Of a stretch of DNA of 64,000 bases, positions 21,321 through 32,481 are shown in pieces. How positions within the stretch are numbered: the first letter of the stretch is position 1; every line of letters begins with the position of its first letter. The position numbers and the translations under genes were made by a program. The notes beneath the pieces are model-generated. The model saw nothing but the letters and a program-made list of their open reading frames with translations. It was not told where the DNA came from and did no database searches. The stretch comes from Triatoma infestans (Eukaryota > Arthropoda > Insecta > Hemiptera > Reduviidae), in assembly GCA_011037195.1 (NCBI GenBank), contig JAAEAF010007944.1, positions 1-64,000 of the forward strand, given 5' to 3'.

Positions 21321-22807
21321 AGGGTGACCAGAGTTATATGCTCCACCCACTTTTTTTTTAAACGGCGGGCAATTTCGAAAAAATAGAAAACACGTATTTA
21401 ATCATTTTTAGTCTAGTTTATTTTCAGTGATTGATCCATTTTTTTAAACCCCAATATCCCGAGATACAGCATCCAACTTTTTTTTTTCAAATGGAACATT
21501 ATATTTTTTTTTGCATATTTTTATAGTACTTGAGCCTCTAAAAAAAAAAATTTTAAAATCGGTTAGGTTTTTCAAAAGTTATGGTAATTTAAAATATGAA
21601 AAACAAAATTCAGTTTAATGTCAAAATTACCTTATTTTTTCTTTAAGAAGCTCTTCAAACTGGGCACCATCAACGGATAGGCAAGCCAAAGCTCTGGACT
21701 CCCACGCTCTGTTTGTAGCAGCACTTAGGTGGCAAAGTCAACATCTAGGCAGGCTAGAGTTATTCGACGTTCCATATTTTCGACTGAAGCCACGGGATTA
21801 AGGTTACTGTACACTTTATTTTTTAGATATCCCCACAAAAAATAGTCCATTGGGGTTAAGTCCGGAGATAGAGGTGGCCATTGGATCGGACCATGAGTTC
21901 CTAACCACTTTTCATGGAAATTTCTGTCCAGGTAACGTCGTACAACTCTCGCATTATGTGCCGGGCAACCATCTTGTTGAAAATACATATCTAGACGACG
22001 TTTTAGAGGAACATCTTCAAGCAGAACTGGCAAAATGTCTCTTAAAAAAGTTAGATACCTTTCACCAGTTAAGTTCTCTCTGTAGAAGTTTGGGCCTATT
22101 AGTTGGTTTCCTAAAACTCCACACCAAACGTTTGTAGAAAAAAACAACCTGATGGCGTGTGGCGAAGGTAACTTGTGGATTTTCTTCTGCCCATATTCTA
22201 AAGTTCCAACGATTAAGAAGGCCATTGTTGGTAAACTTTGATTCATCAGTCCATAAAATTGTGCATTTTTTGTCCATTTTTTGTGGGGATATCTACAAAA
22301 TGAAGTGTACAGTAACCTTAATCCCGTGGCTTCAGTCGAAGATCTGGAACGTCGAATAACTCTAGCATGCCTAGATGTTGACTTTGCCACCTAAGTGCTG
22401 CTGCAAACAGAGCGTGGGAGTCCAGAGCTTTGGCTTGCCTATCCGTTGATGGTGCCCAGTTTGAAGAGCTTCTTTAAAGAAAAAATAAGGTAATTTTGAC
22501 ATTAAACTGAAATTTGTTTTTCATATTTTAAATTACCATAACTTTTGAAAAACCTAACCGATTTAAATTTTTTTTATTTTTTTTTTTAGGAGCTCAAGTA
22601 CTATAAAAATATGCAAAAAAAAATATAATGTTCCATTTGAAAAAAAAAAGTTGGATGCTGTATCTCGGGATATTGGGGTTTAAAAAAATGGATCAATCAC
22701 TGAAAATAAACTAGACTAAAAATGATTAAATACGTGTTTTCTATTTTTTCGAAATTGCCCGCTGTTTGAAAAAAAAGTGGGTGGAGCATATAACTCTGGT
22801 CACCCTG
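21321..22807 (-). mobile_element. Tc1/mariner (DD41D) element rearranged into a long hairpin
   Basis: The ends are gggtgaccagagttatatgc and its complement, next to TA. Unlike an ordinary element, the inverted repeats are ~525 bases long: 21321-21844 and 22274-22807 are inverted copies of each other (~95% by eye), leaving a 429-base unique loop. The arms include the 3' untranslated region and the last ~40 codons of the transposase, so the normal 5' half has been replaced by an inverted copy of the 3' half. A transcript through it would form a near-perfect ~520-bp duplex. Confidence 0.85.
21725..22390 (-). pseudogene. Tc1/mariner-superfamily transposase, DD41D type, broken
   Basis: The 221-codon frame contains the second catalytic Asp in MYFQQDGCPAHNARVV and the third in LSPDLTPMDYFLWGYLK, with 41 residues between the two catalytic Asp. 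This places it with the DD41D group (the rosa-like lineage). The first catalytic Asp (TILWTDESKF, about 22270-22240) is in another minus-strand frame (22277-22062), so one frameshift separates it from the rest. The first 39 codons (22390-22274) are not transposase: they are the antisense of the last ~40 codons because of the inverted duplication. The N-terminal DNA-binding domain is missing. Such an enzyme would cut and paste DNA at TA; this one cannot. Confidence 0.85.
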
Positions 22808-22817
22808 TATATATTTT

Positions 22818-23220
22818 TTTTGTTGATTGTCTCCTCTACCTATAAATCTCCTATAAACTTCTTCCTTTCTGCCATATCCAACGCTTGCTCTTCGCTCAAT
22901 CCATGTCCAACCAAACTCTCTTGTATTTCGTCCATACATTTTTGTTCCTGGATTTTCCCCTTTTCCTTCTTCCTTCTACTTCCCATTCCAAAATTTCCTT
23001 TGGTAGCCTTCCATCCGTCATTCTTGCCCAAACCAACGTAACCTCTACCTTTTTACTATATCCAGAAGATTTACCTTCACGTTCATCATACTTGCAATGT
23101 AATCATTTTTCATTTTTCTCTTCTGGATTTCCTTGCTGAGCGCCTCCAGAAGTCCATTTCGACTCCAGAAGCGATACACTTCGCAAGCTTTTAATGGTGG
23201 TCCACTCTCAGCTCCGTAAG
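22818..23220 (-). pseudogene. RTE-like non-LTR retrotransposon, C-terminal relic
   Basis: The minus strand reads, with frame breaks, AELRVDHH (near 23210), then VEMDFWRRSARK-like residues, RLRWFGQ.WRMEGYQRKFW (near 23030), GKIQEQKCMDEIQESLVGHGL and MAERKKFIGDL (near 22850). The order RLRWxGHxxRM, then G-R-P-x-x-R-W-x-D, then an L-x-x-RxxW block is the usual end of RTE-like endonuclease/reverse transcriptase proteins. It abuts the hairpin transposon. Confidence 0.6.
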
Positions 23221-23324
23221 TGATTATACATCGGATTATACCTTTTATACTTTGGATTATACTAACTATTAAGCTTCCTTATAACTATCTACAACTCAAT
23301 CTTAATAACAACTTAATATCACTT

Positions 23325-23900
23325 TCTTTGAAAATACAAATGATCCCTAGCAAACAAACAAAGCAACCTTACGCTTACCAATCCATCATTCTCCTTTCCT
23401 AAGGCAGAATATTCTAAATACTTCTCCTTTCACGCCGTCTTAAAATCTTTAAAACTACTATAATTATCCTTTAATTAGCAATATGGTTTCCGTTGATTCT
23501 ACCAGACAATCCAGCAATCCCATCGGGTTGTTGACACAAGTGCCACATTATTTGAACTTAAACAATACTTCGCTGGGTATTCTTGGAGGTCTCGCAAGCC
23601 TTTGACATGAATGTCTGCTGTGGAAACTCAAGACTGTTTACCTCATCATACTTAAATCCTACTTATCGGAAGATTTTTCCAAATAATCCAAAACACTTCC
23701 AAATCCATGTTTCTATCCTATCCACGCTGGAGTATTACAAGGAATTATCTTAGCCAACTTAACTTTTATCCAACCCCAACCTTTGTCATTAAGTGATAAC
23801 TGCCACTGTCTCTACAAATACTGATCCTAAATTCGCTGCCAGCTCACACAAATCTAATCATCACTGACTGGAACCTTGGTACTGCAACAATAACCAATAA
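23325..23900 (+). pseudogene. Jockey-clade reverse transcriptase, N-terminal half, decayed
   Basis: Plus-strand frames give PYAYQSIILLS (the SYRPISLLP block), QYGF near 23485, SHRVVDTSATLFELKQYFAG near 23525, WxFLEVSQAFD near 23590 (the first catalytic Asp region, FLDxxxAFD in active copies), and RSYL/LS-type residues after it. The order matches Jockey-type reverse transcriptases. Many stops; no 3' end was found. Confidence 0.6.
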
Positions 23901-24859
23901 TAATTAACATCTTAACAAATTCAAATGGGTTATCTCTTTTGCACCCGACTTTTTTTTTTTTGTTCAAGACTCCAATTCCTCCACCAGCTAATCATGTGCG
24001 GAATCTGTGGAATATATCTAGACAAAATATTTACCTGGAATTTGTTAAATATATATTGTATAAAATGCAACAATATACTGGTGCCAATTACATCACCAAG
24101 GTCTAGACTACATTTCGAATCGTAATTAATTGTTGTATTAATCATCATTTACCTGTAATATACGTATCTAACAATATGCAGGCACTTTTATAGTTAAACA
24201 TTAATTCAAATACAATGTATCGGCACATTACAATATCAAGCAAAAATTTATCCAGATAAGCTGTATAAATTTGGCTTATGTGAAAAAAAGTTAATAGAGT
24301 AACCAGAAAAAAAAATTCTGAGCGAGGTATAAAATTATCAAGCTTTCATAACCTAGTTCAACTAAACCTTCCAATTTATTTTTATCCTTTATAAACTGTG
24401 TTTATTTACATATATATATTTATATTGGGTATGATGTAAATTTTACGATGCTAAAATAAATTGAAGGCAAAATAACATCTTACTTGAAGTAAAGTTCTAG
24501 TAACAATACAATTGGTTTTAAACTCCGAAGAGCTACAATATTGCCCCCCAAGGCAGGCTAAGTTGGGCCGTATTTAATATTGGGCGTAGTGCCTCTCTCT
24601 CACTCTCTCTCTCTCTGTAGCGATCATTCACCAAAACCAAGATAAATAACAATTTGCACTGGAATCCTTAGTCGATATAACCGTTTCGCAACTTTATACA
24701 TTATATTGCTCTGTAATAGTAAACGAGTTTTCTCCTAAATAATTCTCCAATTTTTTTTTCTCAAAAGTTGATTCAAAAAAAGAGATTATTACATTTATTC
24801 TAATTCTTTGTAAACCACAATTGTTTTTTTATTCAATTAACGCTTGGGTTGAACTTTTT
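23901..24859. other. no gene seen; CT microsatellite
   Basis: A short (CT)n tract lies at about 24592-24617. Otherwise AT-rich with no supported feature. Confidence 0.5.
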
Positions 24860-25090
24860 TTTTTTTTTATATTTTCTTGTTATTTTAAGAGGACGTATTG
24901 CGATCGTGTTTAAATTATCGATCGAGATTAAATTATCATTGCAATACATGTTTTGAGTCCTCCTAAGTATAAAAAAATACATTTAACGGATTTCTCGATG
25001 ATTGTGTGTACCATGTCAAACTAGATCTAAATATTTCTGATCGTAATAGTTACATATCTCGAAATGTTCATTTAATTGATTAAATTTTTA
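24860..25090 (-). repeat. REP family relic (right end)
   Basis: The minus-strand order is recognisable: ttttatacttaggaggactc, then aaaacatgtattgcaatgat, then aatttaaacacgatcgcaat. These correspond to the ggacctcaaaac, atttccgg and tttgacacgattacaat phrases of intact copies. Heavily mutated. Confidence 0.4.
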
Positions 25091-25409
25091 AAGCAAGAAT
25101 TACTACAGTAATAATATGTACCCTGTGTTTGATAGTTGGGAATTGTAAATGCTTATTATGTAAATACAAGACCCGGTTTGAGGAAAATGTTCCCTCCTGT
25201 AAAAGTATAAGAATGTATGAGTATATAAGTGTGTATGTATGAAGAAAATATCTCAAAAGCGAAAACTGGCCGGTAAAGCTTTAACTTGATATACTGTTTA
25301 AGTAACACAATCGCATCGAACACGAAGTTTTGGGAATTCTTCGGGATAGGTATATTTCACACAACTTACCATTTCCTCTATCGTGGAAAGGGGCAATCTC
25401 TTTTAAGGA

Positions 25410-25655
25410 TGTTTGTAGATTGTTGTAGGGGATTATTGCACGGCGTCTGAAAGATCTATTGTGCCTCCCCGGAGCCTTCTCCAATGCACAACCGGCCTCC
25501 AAGTAGTGTACTCTAGCTACAGAAACACTGCCCATCACCAGATAGTGAGTTGTAGAGGCTCCTAGGAAGAGAAAATCTAAGGGCAGAACACTGGATTCGA
25601 ACCCGGGACCTCCGTGTTGCTAGTACAGTGCGTTAACACTGAGCTTATCCCTTCC
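25410..25655 (-). repeat. SINE family 2 copy (tRNA-Ala-like head)
   Basis: On the minus strand the head near 25655 reads gggataagctcagtg, followed by a degraded anticodon arm and ggtcccgggttcgaatcca (B box). The body contains ttttctcttcctagg, a ctcactatctggtgatgggc segment and ggccggttgtgcattgg. Left arm of the palindrome. Confidence 0.75.
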
Positions 25656-26394
25656 TTCTTCCTTGGCTTTCGCCAATTAACTAGGGACGGAGACCCTAGT
25701 TTGTATACTGTGTATGTTCTTGTCTGTAAAGTGTAGAGTGCATGTAGTTTAAGTGTACTGTATACGAAGTGCATGGAATACTGAGCTATGGTAACCCGTG
25801 GGGTCGCTACTCCCCAAGTAACTGCATGGAACAGATACCCCTTGCGGGCTATAAGGATATTTACTAACAGCTTTTAAGCGCCCTGAACTCTGATGTTGCT
25901 GATACCAACAGTGTAGCGCTAGCGGGGCACACACAACCTTGAAGAGTTTTTTACGCTCTTTACAACATATAGAATTCATAATCTTGGGAGGGCAATAACA
26001 ATTAAAGTGATGGCTGTAAAGTCCAGATTAATTTGATTGCTTCATTTTGGTATCATCTGATTCCAGCCGAAAGGAAGGTACCTTTGGATAAATCCGTCTA
26101 TTGAGTGTGTGACTGTTTAGAGAATTGCTTTCTAGGTTCCAAAACGATTTTTTATTTTTCTGTTTTTGTATACTAACTACACATATTCCCGCAAGGAGTA
26201 TTATTTGTTGCTTGCAGTTACTTGGAGAGTAGCGACTCCATGGGTTACCACAGCTCAGTACTCCATGGACTTCGTCAGAACAGTACACAATACAACTTAA
26301 ATTACACAAACTCTACCTTTTACAGACAAGGACAAACACAGTACAAAACTAGGGTCTCCGTCCCTAGTTAAATGGCATAAGCCAAGGGAGAAGG

Positions 26395-26620
26395 AAGGGA
26401 TTAGCTCAGTGGTTGCGCGCTGGACTAGCAACGTGGAGGTCCCGCGTTCGAATCCAGCACGCTGCCCTTTGATTTTCTCTTCCTAGTAGTCTCTATAGCT
26501 CACTGTCCGGTGATGGGCAGTGTGTCTATAGCTAGAGAACATTGCTCGGAGGCCGGCAGTGCACAGAAAAGGCTCCGCGCGGCGCAATAGATCTTTCAGG
26601 TCGCAGTAATCCCCTATATA
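26395..26620 (+). repeat. SINE family 2 copy (tRNA-Ala-like head)
   Basis: The head GGGATTAGCTCAGTGGTTGC (A box) with CTAGCA at the anticodon-loop position (AGC, as in tRNA-Ala) and gcgttcgaatcc (B box). The body has ttttctcttcctagtagtc, ctcactgtccggtgatgggc and cggaggccggcagtgcac. Right arm of the palindrome. Five other copies lie in the window, all on minus. Confidence 0.8.
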
Positions 26621-26769
26621 AACAAAACTACACATAATCAGACGTATCACTTTCATCTGGAGTATTTTCCTGAAAGAAAGTGATTTTTTTGGGTTTCTGG
26701 GTAAGCGGTAGGCATAAACTGCTCTTTTTTTTAAGGAGGCAAGTTGTGAACTGCATCCTTCAAAGTTCT

Positions 26770-27190
26770 ATTGTATATATTTATCTAAGAGATTCATGAT
26801 CTGGGAAAGTTTTGATAAGTACAGGTTCTTCTCCTATACTCAATATGCATTCAGGCATACTTTCTCTGGATTATAGCAAGACAGTCCAGTCATGAGGTGT
26901 ATTGGAAACTCCTCCAGTTCCCATAGAATCAGAGACGTTAACCGCTTGTAGGGGCCCAACTTCTTCAAAAGACTTCTGAGGTTATTGTACCAAAAGAGGA
27001 AACCTATCAGCAAACGTAGCCCATATTTCTGATCAGACTTACGCAAGCCTCAGATCTTTTACCGATTTTAACCGGCTCAGAAAAGTCTTAACCTGCCTCT
27101 AATCTTGGAAGAATTCTCTCTTCTCTTGCCCGCGTCCTCATTTTGGAGATCTTCTTGGAGAAAATACTAGCTTATCGTAGAAAAGTGTTC
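26770..27190 (-). pseudogene. RNase H-type LINE fragment (type E), C-terminal end
   Basis: The minus-strand frame 27046-26840 includes YGLRLLIGFL, NNLRSLLKKLG and EEFPIHLMTGLSCY. The spacing is that of the post-RNase H region (LxGHxxLRxHLxxLG, then CxxC...E-E-x-P-x-H-L-x-x-C), but the zinc-binding cysteines are mutated. Basic residues and LSRLKSVKDLRLA precede it in another frame. Confidence 0.55.
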
Positions 27191-28460
27191 AGATCCCATG
27201 AAAGGTATTAATTACTGCGCCTTTCTTTGCCATACGCCATCTCATTTTATCTTTGCCGAATGCCAGTTTACTAAAAATTCGGTAAACTAGAAAAGGGATT
27301 TTTCAGTTTTTTATTAAAAAAAAGAAGCTGTTCCATATTTAAAGGAAAAAAAACACAAAAAAACTATTCTAAGGGTAGATATTTGAATAGATTTTAAAGT
27401 GATTAGTTTGTAGAAGATATTAGTTGAAAGTTAATTAAGCTGCATGTAAATAATGTAGAGTATAAACTGTTATAAAGTTCACACTACCCCCGAAATACAC
27501 TTGCAAAGATAAACCTTAGCAGAAGCTCTGCCCCCCCCCGTCCCATACCACTATCATCTACAATATAGTATATCCTCTATGGGCGGTAGGAGTGCTGCCT
27601 GACTACTATTGGCAGAGAGAGAAAGAGTGAGAGGATTAGTGCCGGACTTGGAAGTTGGTCGTCTCCGTTGGATCAAGTGTCTCCCATGCACTCTGCTATA
27701 ACCTCCAAGATCCCTTTCCTAACCTAAACAACAGTAGCTTATCCATCTCTCTTTCTCTTATTATTATTCTCTCTCTCCCTCTTATCCTCAATGATAGTCC
27801 CCTTTTACCCTCTTCTTCTTGTATACCAAGTCCACTCTAGATTCCATACCCAGCTAGAACTAAGCTCTTGCCTTAATTGTCGCAACCCACTACCCATTCT
27901 CATACCCCTCTTTCAAACTATAAGGATCGCTACAGTTCTCCATTTCCCCCCCCCGTTTATCCTAATACTCTAGTCATACTGAAGACTTATACCGTACTAA
28001 AATGCTCTACTATTGGCCTAATTGCCTACAGGATATGGACAACACATACAACATTGCTAAATGGTTCTATTTCAAACGTTGAAAGTTTCAAAATAATGAT
28101 ATACATAATTTGATATAGTTGTAAGATTTACTTAAACCCCCTTTCTTCTGCAAATATTTACCCAACTAATAAGGATTATCATCCATCCCCTAAAGATAGG
28201 AATATGATAGTATTTGTTTAACAAAATTATAAAAGCTTACAGATCAAATCAATTTTGTTTTTTCGATGTTCGTTTGTCGTTCGTTTAAATACGCGTCTTA
28301 TAGAACCTCATAGATTTTGGTGTAAACAAAGTGGTGCATAAAATCAATACATTAAAAGCAAACTATATATTCGTGTCAGAGAAAGAAATAAAATGGAATG
28401 TCGCACGATAAAAGAATTTCTAACATGTGTAAATAAAATTGAAAAATAAAAATAAAAAAT
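27191..28460. other. unassigned; pyrimidine-rich block at 27500-28060
   Basis: The 27500-28060 segment has poly-C runs, a tatagtatatcc TATA-like word (about 27566) and CT-rich sequence. It could be a further LTR, but neither end nor a second copy was found. The open plus-strand frames are low complexity. The rest has no feature. Confidence 0.3.
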
Positions 28461-28464
28461 AACG

Positions 28465-28730
28465 GTGTGAAACACTCACACGACTAACTCTTACTGTGGT
28501 TAATACAAATTATAAATTTCGTAAATTTCTTTGTAAATTGAAATTTTACGTATTTGTACAAATACTATAAATAACAAATGGCAGCGCTTATAACACTAAA
28601 CAAACCCGTAATAATATTGATATTTAACTTCAAAGAATCTATTTCAAACCCTAGAAAAAAAAAATTGTTTTGAAAAAAAAAAGGTTCAAACAAAAGTGAT
28701 AGGCATATATATCTGTGCAGTTGTGCATTC
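28465..28730 (+). repeat. REP family copy, left part
   Basis: Starts with the conserved terminus ggtgtgaaacactcacac and continues in a diverged left half. It is interrupted by the L2 LTR at 28735 and resumes at 29058-29110 (aagtttaaataaaatcgttg, then ccgtctcttaagaaaatt). Confidence 0.6.
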
Positions 28731-28734
28731 CAAG

Positions 28735-29053
28735 TATAATGAATGTGAGAAAGAGAAAGGTGAAATAAACTAGAATATATGCTAAACACTGTGTAATGAA
28801 ATGAAATGAACTCACAAATTGCAAGGACTTTAAAAAGTACATATAAGTTAGGTAGCGAGAGATATAGACTGAATGATGAGAAAGGTAGTAGAAAGTTGCC
28901 GACTCGTTGTTTAACTGGTCTTAAAATGTTGTAAAAACTGTTCTCCTGTAGGGCTAGCTCAGCTGCCCTATACAGAGTCTCCCACTCTAGTCTAGCGAGT
29001 AACTAGATTGTAAATTTTGTGTTTTTTTTCTCTGCTCTTCGGATTCTATTACA
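28735..29053 (-). repeat. solo LTR, family L2, inserted in a REP copy
   Basis: A 319-bp unit. On the minus strand it starts TGTAATAGAATCCGAAGAG and ends cattcattata. It is flanked by CAAG on both sides (28731-28734, 29054-29057), a 4-bp target-site duplication typical of gypsy-class integration. It contains agagtctcccactctagtc, the TATA region (inverted agctgccctatacagag) and ccttgcaatttgtgag. It interrupts a REP repeat, so it is younger than that copy. Confidence 0.75.
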
Positions 29054-29057
29054 CAAG

Positions 29058-29110
29058 TTTAAATAAAATCGTTGCAGCCGTCTCTTAAGAAAATTATAAA
29101 AAAATGAAAG
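29058..29110 (+). repeat. REP family copy continued after the LTR insertion
   Basis: aagtttaaataaaatcgttg and agccgtctcttaagaaaatt match the central REP unit (aagtttaaagaaaatcgttg, agccatttttgagaaaat). Confidence 0.55.
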
Positions 29111-29179
29111 AATTCTCTTCGAAGCTAAATACCAGAGTGAAGAATGGAATCGTTCTGTATGGAATTAAAGACCCTGATA

Positions 29180-30480
29180 TTGTGGTACATGGATGGGTCG
29201 AGAGGGACTTCTGAGGAACCTGGAGCTGGGAATCCGAGAAACAGACTCAGTCGGAAGTTTCCTATACAGAAATTTAGGCAGTTGAAAGTGTAGTGGAAGA
29301 ACGAAATAGAAAAATAATATTTAGTTTAGAATATTTTATAGTATCAAAAATCTAATTTTATTATTTTAAATGTATCTTAATGCTGTGAATTTACCTTCAA
29401 AAAGAGTGTATTTTAGAGTCAGGTATTGTAGATTGGGGTCATTGCTAGTAGGGAAACAAAGGCACAAAATTTAATACAAGGCGACTTGGCCAACTGCTTT
29501 GTTAGAGAGCATTCCTTCGAACAGGCTGTACTCTTACCTTCCAACAAGAAGAGTCTGAACTCAGCCTTAAAACAACTAAGTCGGTATTCTGCTTCCAAAG
29601 CCAGAACAGAACACTTCAGGAATCGCTCAGTGCCAATGATAGATACTTGCCTTTATTTAGATATACATCCGATTTATAATTGTGATACTGTAATGTACTT
29701 AAACTTGCTTAAGGAATAATATATGTATTTATAAAACAGTGTGATTACTTGATTATTACTAATACTTCATTCTCTTTTAAACTTACGTAATTAAACAAGC
29801 CCTAATATGAAACCGCTCGTGCTACACAACCAGCTACTACGAATACACACACACACATCACACCAAAACATTACAAAAGAATATCCCACTTTCAATCACA
29901 AAAGTAAAAAATTTCAACTTTCACAGTCAGTATCGGAATCTGGAGATTTTGATCTTATCCGATAATCAGTACACTATTAAAACACTAGGCTCATGTGTAA
30001 TTAGTGCAAAAAATAGTATGGCAATGCATCTGGCAATCTCTATATCAAGGATAAAACAAAATTAACTCTACTGAATGTCAGGGCATATTGGTGTACCCTG
30101 GAAGCTAATGAAATGTGCGATAATCTGGCAAGAAAAAGCGCAGTAACGAGGAGGAAGTCAAGTAAAGATCCGTCTGGAGAACTCTCCCAGGACTGAGCAG
30201 ACCAAGACTTTTCTGGCCGCTACGATCGAGAAAGAAAGATCAAAGGTCCTACATCAGGCTGTGCAAAAATATGCTCTGCATTTTGACGACTTTCTCATGG
30301 GGCATTTTACAGTAGACTCAGAGGGTATCTGAAGAAGCTAGACCTAGAAAGTGATAGCACCCGCGGATTCTTCAGTTGAAGAATAAAGTAAGGAGTCCAA
30401 TACACCTCCTGACGAACTGCGTTGCTCTCAAAGAAGTTGTTAGAACTGATTTATACTCACAAAGCAATCTTAAAACTACT
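29180..30480 (+). pseudogene. RNase H-type LINE fragment (type D), split by unrelated sequence
   Basis: 29185-29290 keeps the start of an RNase H domain (catggatgggtcgagag = a Y-x-D-G-S-R box, then GAG and RLSRKF). From 29940 the domain resumes with ILSDNQ (the CSDSQ catalytic box), SGHIGVPxxxxxC (WVPGHIGxxGNExAD) and LARKSAVTRRKS. The C-terminal part PGLSRPRLFW, then SHGAFYSRLRGYLKKLDLESD, ends near 30440. The ~640 bases between (29300-29935) contain a 77-codon frame I do not recognise and look inserted. All catalytic boxes are damaged. Confidence 0.6.
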
Positions 30481-31190
30481 TTTTCGTACTCAGGGAAACT
30501 AAAAAAAAAAATGGCTTTCCGGTGTCAACACAATTATTAATATTTGAGACAATTGTAATACGTAATTTTAACAGAAGTAGGAGAAAAAAAAAATATATAT
30601 ATTAACAAAAATGTAAATTTAACTGCTAAGTATAATTAACGGAAGATATTTCATCTAGAAACTTACCCAAATTATTTATGAAGGGTAAATTAAGACAACT
30701 GTTAAAATTTATGGGCTTTTTTACTTAAAAGTTACTTCCGGTCTAATTATAAACAACTATATTTAAACATTTTTCTTTAGGGAATAATATATATTTCATT
30801 TAACAGATTGTTTTAGTAATGTTTGAAAATATATTAATAAGAATTTGCAAGCTTAATTTTATTCAGTTATCTTATAATTTATCTTTTATGTAGCAGATGG
30901 CTAGAAATTATTACTATAAAGTAAAAACGTGACCAGAAGAAATAATTCCACTAATTTGTATTAGAATTTAGTTTTTTTTTTTTTTAATTATAATTTTCAA
31001 TCGTAAGTTGTTTTAATATCTAAAAACCCATCCATCCTGACAAAATATTTTTTTAATCTTCATTTTTTTTCTTTACTAAATTACGACTATTATTATAACA
31101 CTAGCTGAGTTCTCAATAATGCGTAAACGCGCGTTCTTTCATTAAAAGTGACAGGGCAATTGATTATCCACATAAATTTTATTATTAGAA
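30481..31190. other. no gene seen
   Basis: AT-rich with homopolymer runs. No feature supported. Confidence 0.5.
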
Positions 31191-31194
31191 TCGT

Positions 31195-31442
31195 AAGGGG
31201 TTGTAGATTGTTGTGGGGGATTATTGCACTGCAACCTGAAAGTTCTATTGTGTCTCCCGGAGCCTTGTCCAATGCACAGCCGGCCTCCAAACAGTGTTCT
31301 ATAGCTACAGACAACACTGCCCATCACCGGACAGTGTGTTGTAGAGGCTTCTAGGAAGAGAAAATCTAAGGGCAGCATGTTGGATTCAAACCCGGGACCT
31401 ACGCGTTGCTTAGGCCAGCGCGCTACCACTGAGCTAACCTTT
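31195..31442 (-). repeat. SINE family 2 copy
   Basis: The minus-strand head near 31440 (gttagctcagtggtagcgcg, then cgggtttgaatccaaca as B box) is followed by the full body (tgccctta, ttttctcttcctag, cactgtccggtgatgggc, ggaggccggctgtgcattgg) and ends near 31195. Confidence 0.8.
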
Positions 31443-31603
31443 TGCTATCATAAGGGGTTAAGAAGGTGCTCTACTACAGACGTGACCACCAGATAGTTCT
31501 CTGGTGATCGGTCACATCGAAGCCTAGAAGAATTTCCAGACCTCTCCAGATTGACCATATTTTGCAGCGTGTAAATGCCAGTTGATACCTAGCCTATTGG
31601 ATT

Positions 31604-32466
31604 TATTTATTATTCCCAAAAGGGGAGGGAAGTAAACCCTACGCTATCCAAAGCCCCCTCGGGCCCATATAGCTGCCCCTAAAGAATACCTACCACTGGG
31701 ACTAGAATGAAAATCCAGGCCCAGGTTTTAACCATCTAAGTTTCACAACAGACCGAACAAATCGGACCAAAACCTTAAAAGGACACAGCTTAAGATCCTC
31801 TACCGACATCCTATTCCGGCCGAAGGTCCTAAACCTAATCTCCTCACAACCCAAACAATTCGTCATCAAATGCATGGGTGTTTCCTCCTCAGTTTCACAA
31901 ACTCTACAAAAAGGGTCAGGCACAAGTCCCATTATATAGAGATGTCTCCTTAAACCACAATGCCCAGTGAGGAATCCAACCAGATACCTGAGGGAGGTCC
32001 GTGAAAGACATCGGACCCCACTACTCAAAGCTCCGTCCGGGCCCCCAATGAGCATTTTAGACTGCCGACAACCCACTGCACTCATCCATAAGGATGAGTG
32101 CTGTGAGGTCATCCACGTCTGAAAGCCCGACAAACATGTGTCAGAAGACACACCAACAGCAGGCTCTGGACCAATGAAAGGGAGAGAGGCACCTAATTTG
32201 GCAAACCTATCCACCTCCTCATTCCCAAAAATTCCCATATGACCTGGAACCCAGACCAGAAGCACATCCTTTAATAAAGAAAGATCTTCCAGTCTTCTAG
32301 AACATTCCAACACCAATCTGGAAGTGAAGACACATGAATTAAGCGCCTTCAACGCAGCCTGGCTATCCGAGCAGATACAAACACCTTTTAAATTAGTGTT
32401 ACGCACCCTCTCATCCAAAATACAGCAAAGAATTGCATAAACCTCAGCCTGGAAAACGGTGGCCCA
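31604..32466 (-). pseudogene. RNase H-type LINE fragment (family A) with target duplication
   Basis: The minus-strand frame 32418-31702 (238 codons, unbroken) covers the RNase H domain from DERVRNTNLKGVCICSDSQAAL (second Asp box) through WVPGHMGIFGNEEVDRFAKLG, then the post-RNase H region FLTGHCGLRRHLYIMG and the zinc motif CRVCETEEETPMHLMTNC (CxxC...HxxxxC). The first RNase H box is just outside, because the copy is 5'-truncated at 32466. The insertion is bracketed by the 15-bp duplication ctagcctattggatt (31589-31603 and 32467-32481), and the 3' side is a TTATTTATTATT tail, so it is a target-primed reverse-transcription product. The long open frame suggests recent activity of the family. 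Confidence 0.85.
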
Positions 32467-32481
32467 CTAGCCTATTGGATT

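Larger units (their letters stand above)
25410..26620. repeat. large palindrome with a SINE family 2 copy in each arm
   Basis: The arms 25410-25850 and 26185-26620 are inverted copies (roughly 80-85% by eye) around a ~335-base centre. Each arm holds a SINE family 2 copy at its outer end and ~190 more shared bases inside it (tagggacggagaccctag, cttgtctgtaaa, gtaacccatgg-like, cgctactc, cttgcggg). The two tRNA-like heads point outward. Confidence 0.75.

Noticed and set aside
21850..22359. Plus-strand frames of 95 and 66 codons over the hairpin element
   Set aside because: They are antisense to the transposase; the motifs with catalytic spacing are all on the minus strand.
22697..23139. Four overlapping frames of 63-91 codons
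   Set aside because: The plus-strand ones are shadows. Only the minus-strand residues fit the RTE-like C-terminal order.
26395..26470. Functional tRNA-Ala gene
   Set aside because: The arms are mismatched and the sequence is the head of a six-copy SINE family.
29486..29719. 77-codon plus-strand frame between the two halves of the type D RNase H fragment
   Set aside because: No recognisable motif. It may be part of an inserted element, but there is not enough to call a gene.
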